A stretch of DNA of 6,729 bases from Gemmatimonadota bacterium (GTDB taxonomy: Bacteria; Gemmatimonadota; Gemmatimonadetes; Longimicrobiales; Gaopeijiaceae): NCBI GenBank assembly GCA_018678395.1, contig JAHHMJ010000316.1, positions 1 to 6,729 on the forward strand, read 5' to 3'. Under the pieces are notes generated by a model. That model saw only the letters and a program-made list of their open reading frames with translations, was not told where the DNA came from and did no database searches. The position numbers were made by a program, and so were the translations under genes. Of the stretch, positions 5,789-6,729 are shown piece by piece. Within the stretch, counting starts at the first letter, position 1. Every line of letters begins with the position of its first letter.

Positions 5789-6729
5789 TCAGAAGAGGAC
5801 GCCGAGCGTCACCTGTACCGGCTCGGACTCGCCGGCGAGCGTCGTCGTCCCGAGGGACTTCGCGATCCCCACGTCGATGCGATCGTACCGGAGTCCCACA
5901 CCGACCGCCGCACCGTCGAGCTGCAACTCGCCACCCCACACGTAGCCGGCCCGGACGAAGAGCGCCTGTTCGATCCCGGCGCCGAGTTCGGCGCCCACGT
6001 AGGTCGCCGACGATCCCCCGTCCCGCCAGCGGCCTTCCCGCTCCACCGCGATCACCGCCCGCAGCTCCGGAGTGTCGAGGAAGTGCCGCGCGACGTCGTA
6101 CGCCGCGGCGAAGCGAATCCGGGTCGGAAGCGGATCGGCCTGCTCTTCGTTGAAGAACTGGATGCGCGGTCCCGCGTGCGCCACCGATGCACCCACTCGC
6201 AGCGGCAGGTCGAACAGATCAGCCCACTGGAGGCCCGCGTCCACGACGACCGTCGTCGCCGTGACGCCCGGATCGCACTGGCCTCGGCACGTGAAGCGCT
6301 GCTGCACCAGCTTCAGATTCACACCCGCGGCGAACCCCCCGACCACCGGCGCCGCCAGCGATACGATCCCGACGTGATTGCGATTGGAGATCAGGCCCAG
6401 CTCGTTCTGCTGATCATCGACGAAGGGAATGTCGCCGACGTCCGTGAGCTGATACGACACGGCGAGAACCCCGAGGCCGGCCTTGGTGAACACTGCGGTG
6501 AGCGACGTCGCGTCGCCCGCCAGATCGTCACCCCGGTGCACCTGGATGCGCGTCTGGGCCTCGCCTGCGAGCCCCGCGGGATTCCACCAGACCGTCTCCG
6601 GCCCGGTCATCGCGGTCATCGCCCTGCCCATCGCGACGCCCCGCGCGCCGGTGGGCAGAAGCAGGAAGAGCCCTCCCTCGGACGCCGTCGAGCCCTGGCC
6701 GGACACGGGTGCGCCGGCAAGGGCGAACC
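5789..6729 (-). CDS. PorV/PorQ-like outer-membrane beta-barrel protein, 5' end outside the window
   Basis: This is a predicted outer-membrane barrel of the PorV/PorQ (UPF0164-related, FadL-like) group. The hallmark block is near the N-terminus: 'LLLPTGARGVAMGRAMTAMT' followed by 'WWNPAGLAG'. Alternating hydrophobic strands rich in Gly and aromatic residues follow, and the chain ends 'VQVTLGVLF' with a terminal Phe, as BAM-inserted barrels do. A CRGQC pair in the middle could form a small disulfide loop. A GTG at 6706 would give 305 residues. However, the frame stays open upstream and reads 'FALAGAPVSGQG', which looks like the end of a signal peptide, so the true start lies beyond 6729. The stop is TGA at 5791-5789. 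In Bacteroidetes, PorV is part of type IX secretion, but many PorV-like paralogues in other phyla have no proven link. Here no other secretion gene is visible, so the specific role is unknown. Confidence 0.85.
   Translation of the reverse strand, partial: FALAGAPVSGQGSTASEGGLFLLLPTGARGVAMGRAMTAMTGPETVWWNPAGLAGEAQTRIQVHRGDDLAGDATSLTAVFTKAGLGVLAVSYQLTDVGDIPFVDDQQNELGLISNRNHVGIVSLAAPVVGGFAAGVNLKLVQQRFTCRGQCDPGVTATTVVVDAGLQWADLFDLPLRVGASVAHAGPRIQFFNEEQADPLPTRIRFAAAYDVARHFLDTPELRAVIAVEREGRWRDGGSSATYVGAELGAGIEQALFVRAGYVWGGELQLDGAAVGVGLRYDRIDVGIAKSLGTTTLAGESEPVQVTLGVLF

Noticed and set aside
3189..5945. A 918-codon open frame on the plus strand, opposite RNase R and the DUF5683-like gene
   Set aside because: It lies antisense to two well-supported genes and spans the gap between them. 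Its Arg/Gly/His/Pro-rich product has no recognisable domain. Long antisense frames are expected opposite GC-rich coding DNA.
5789..6729. Assigning the barrel as the PorV subunit of a type IX secretion system
   Set aside because: Only the family-level signature is visible. PorV-like paralogues are widespread, and no other secretion component or sorting-domain cargo is in the window.

Overview
The window is a GC-rich bacterial segment in which every supported gene lies on the minus strand. Transcription therefore runs from position 6729 down to 1. Codon third positions are strongly G/C, GTG starts are common, and most stops are TGA. A PorV/PorQ-type outer-membrane barrel paired with a small envelope protein carrying an 'LAVPGLGQG' motif points to a Gram-negative of the wider FCB/Gemmatimonadota/Eisenbacteria-like assemblage. 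That placement is inference from protein style, not a determination.

Layout in transcription order: (1) a PorV/PorQ-like barrel whose signal peptide runs off the window edge (6729-5789); (2) a secreted or membrane DUF5683-like protein of unknown function (5762-4866); (3) a full-length RNase R/VacB exoribonuclease with winged-helix, cold-shock, RNB and S1 domains (4805-2676); (4) a degenerate receiver-GGDEF protein with a GGDDF signature that overlaps the RNase R stop by 4 nt (2679-1633); (5) an MJ0042-type zinc-ribbon protein with a long acidic low-complexity linker, a hexapeptide repeat and a conserved C-terminal domain (1604-420); (6) a 123-bp intergenic region with a strong intrinsic terminator and other small hairpins; (7) the 5' end of prfB, release factor 2 (296 to beyond 1), interrupted by an in-frame TGA at a programmed +1 frameshift site.

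Genes 1 to 5 are spaced by -4 to 60 nt and look like one transcription unit ending at the hairpin at 328-356. The pair 1-2 is envelope-related. The group 3-5 is RNA decay, a putative c-di-GMP-type signalling protein and a zinc-ribbon protein. prfB seems to be a separate unit with its own, weakly visible, promoter.

The clearest special feature is the prfB recoding site, whose core AGGGGGTATCTTTGAC matches my recollection of the E. coli site. I saw no CRISPR, tRNA, rRNA, insertion sequence or phage feature. I found no convincing new multi-gene system. The most open questions are the RNase R/GGDDF/zinc-ribbon trio and the crowded leader of prfB.
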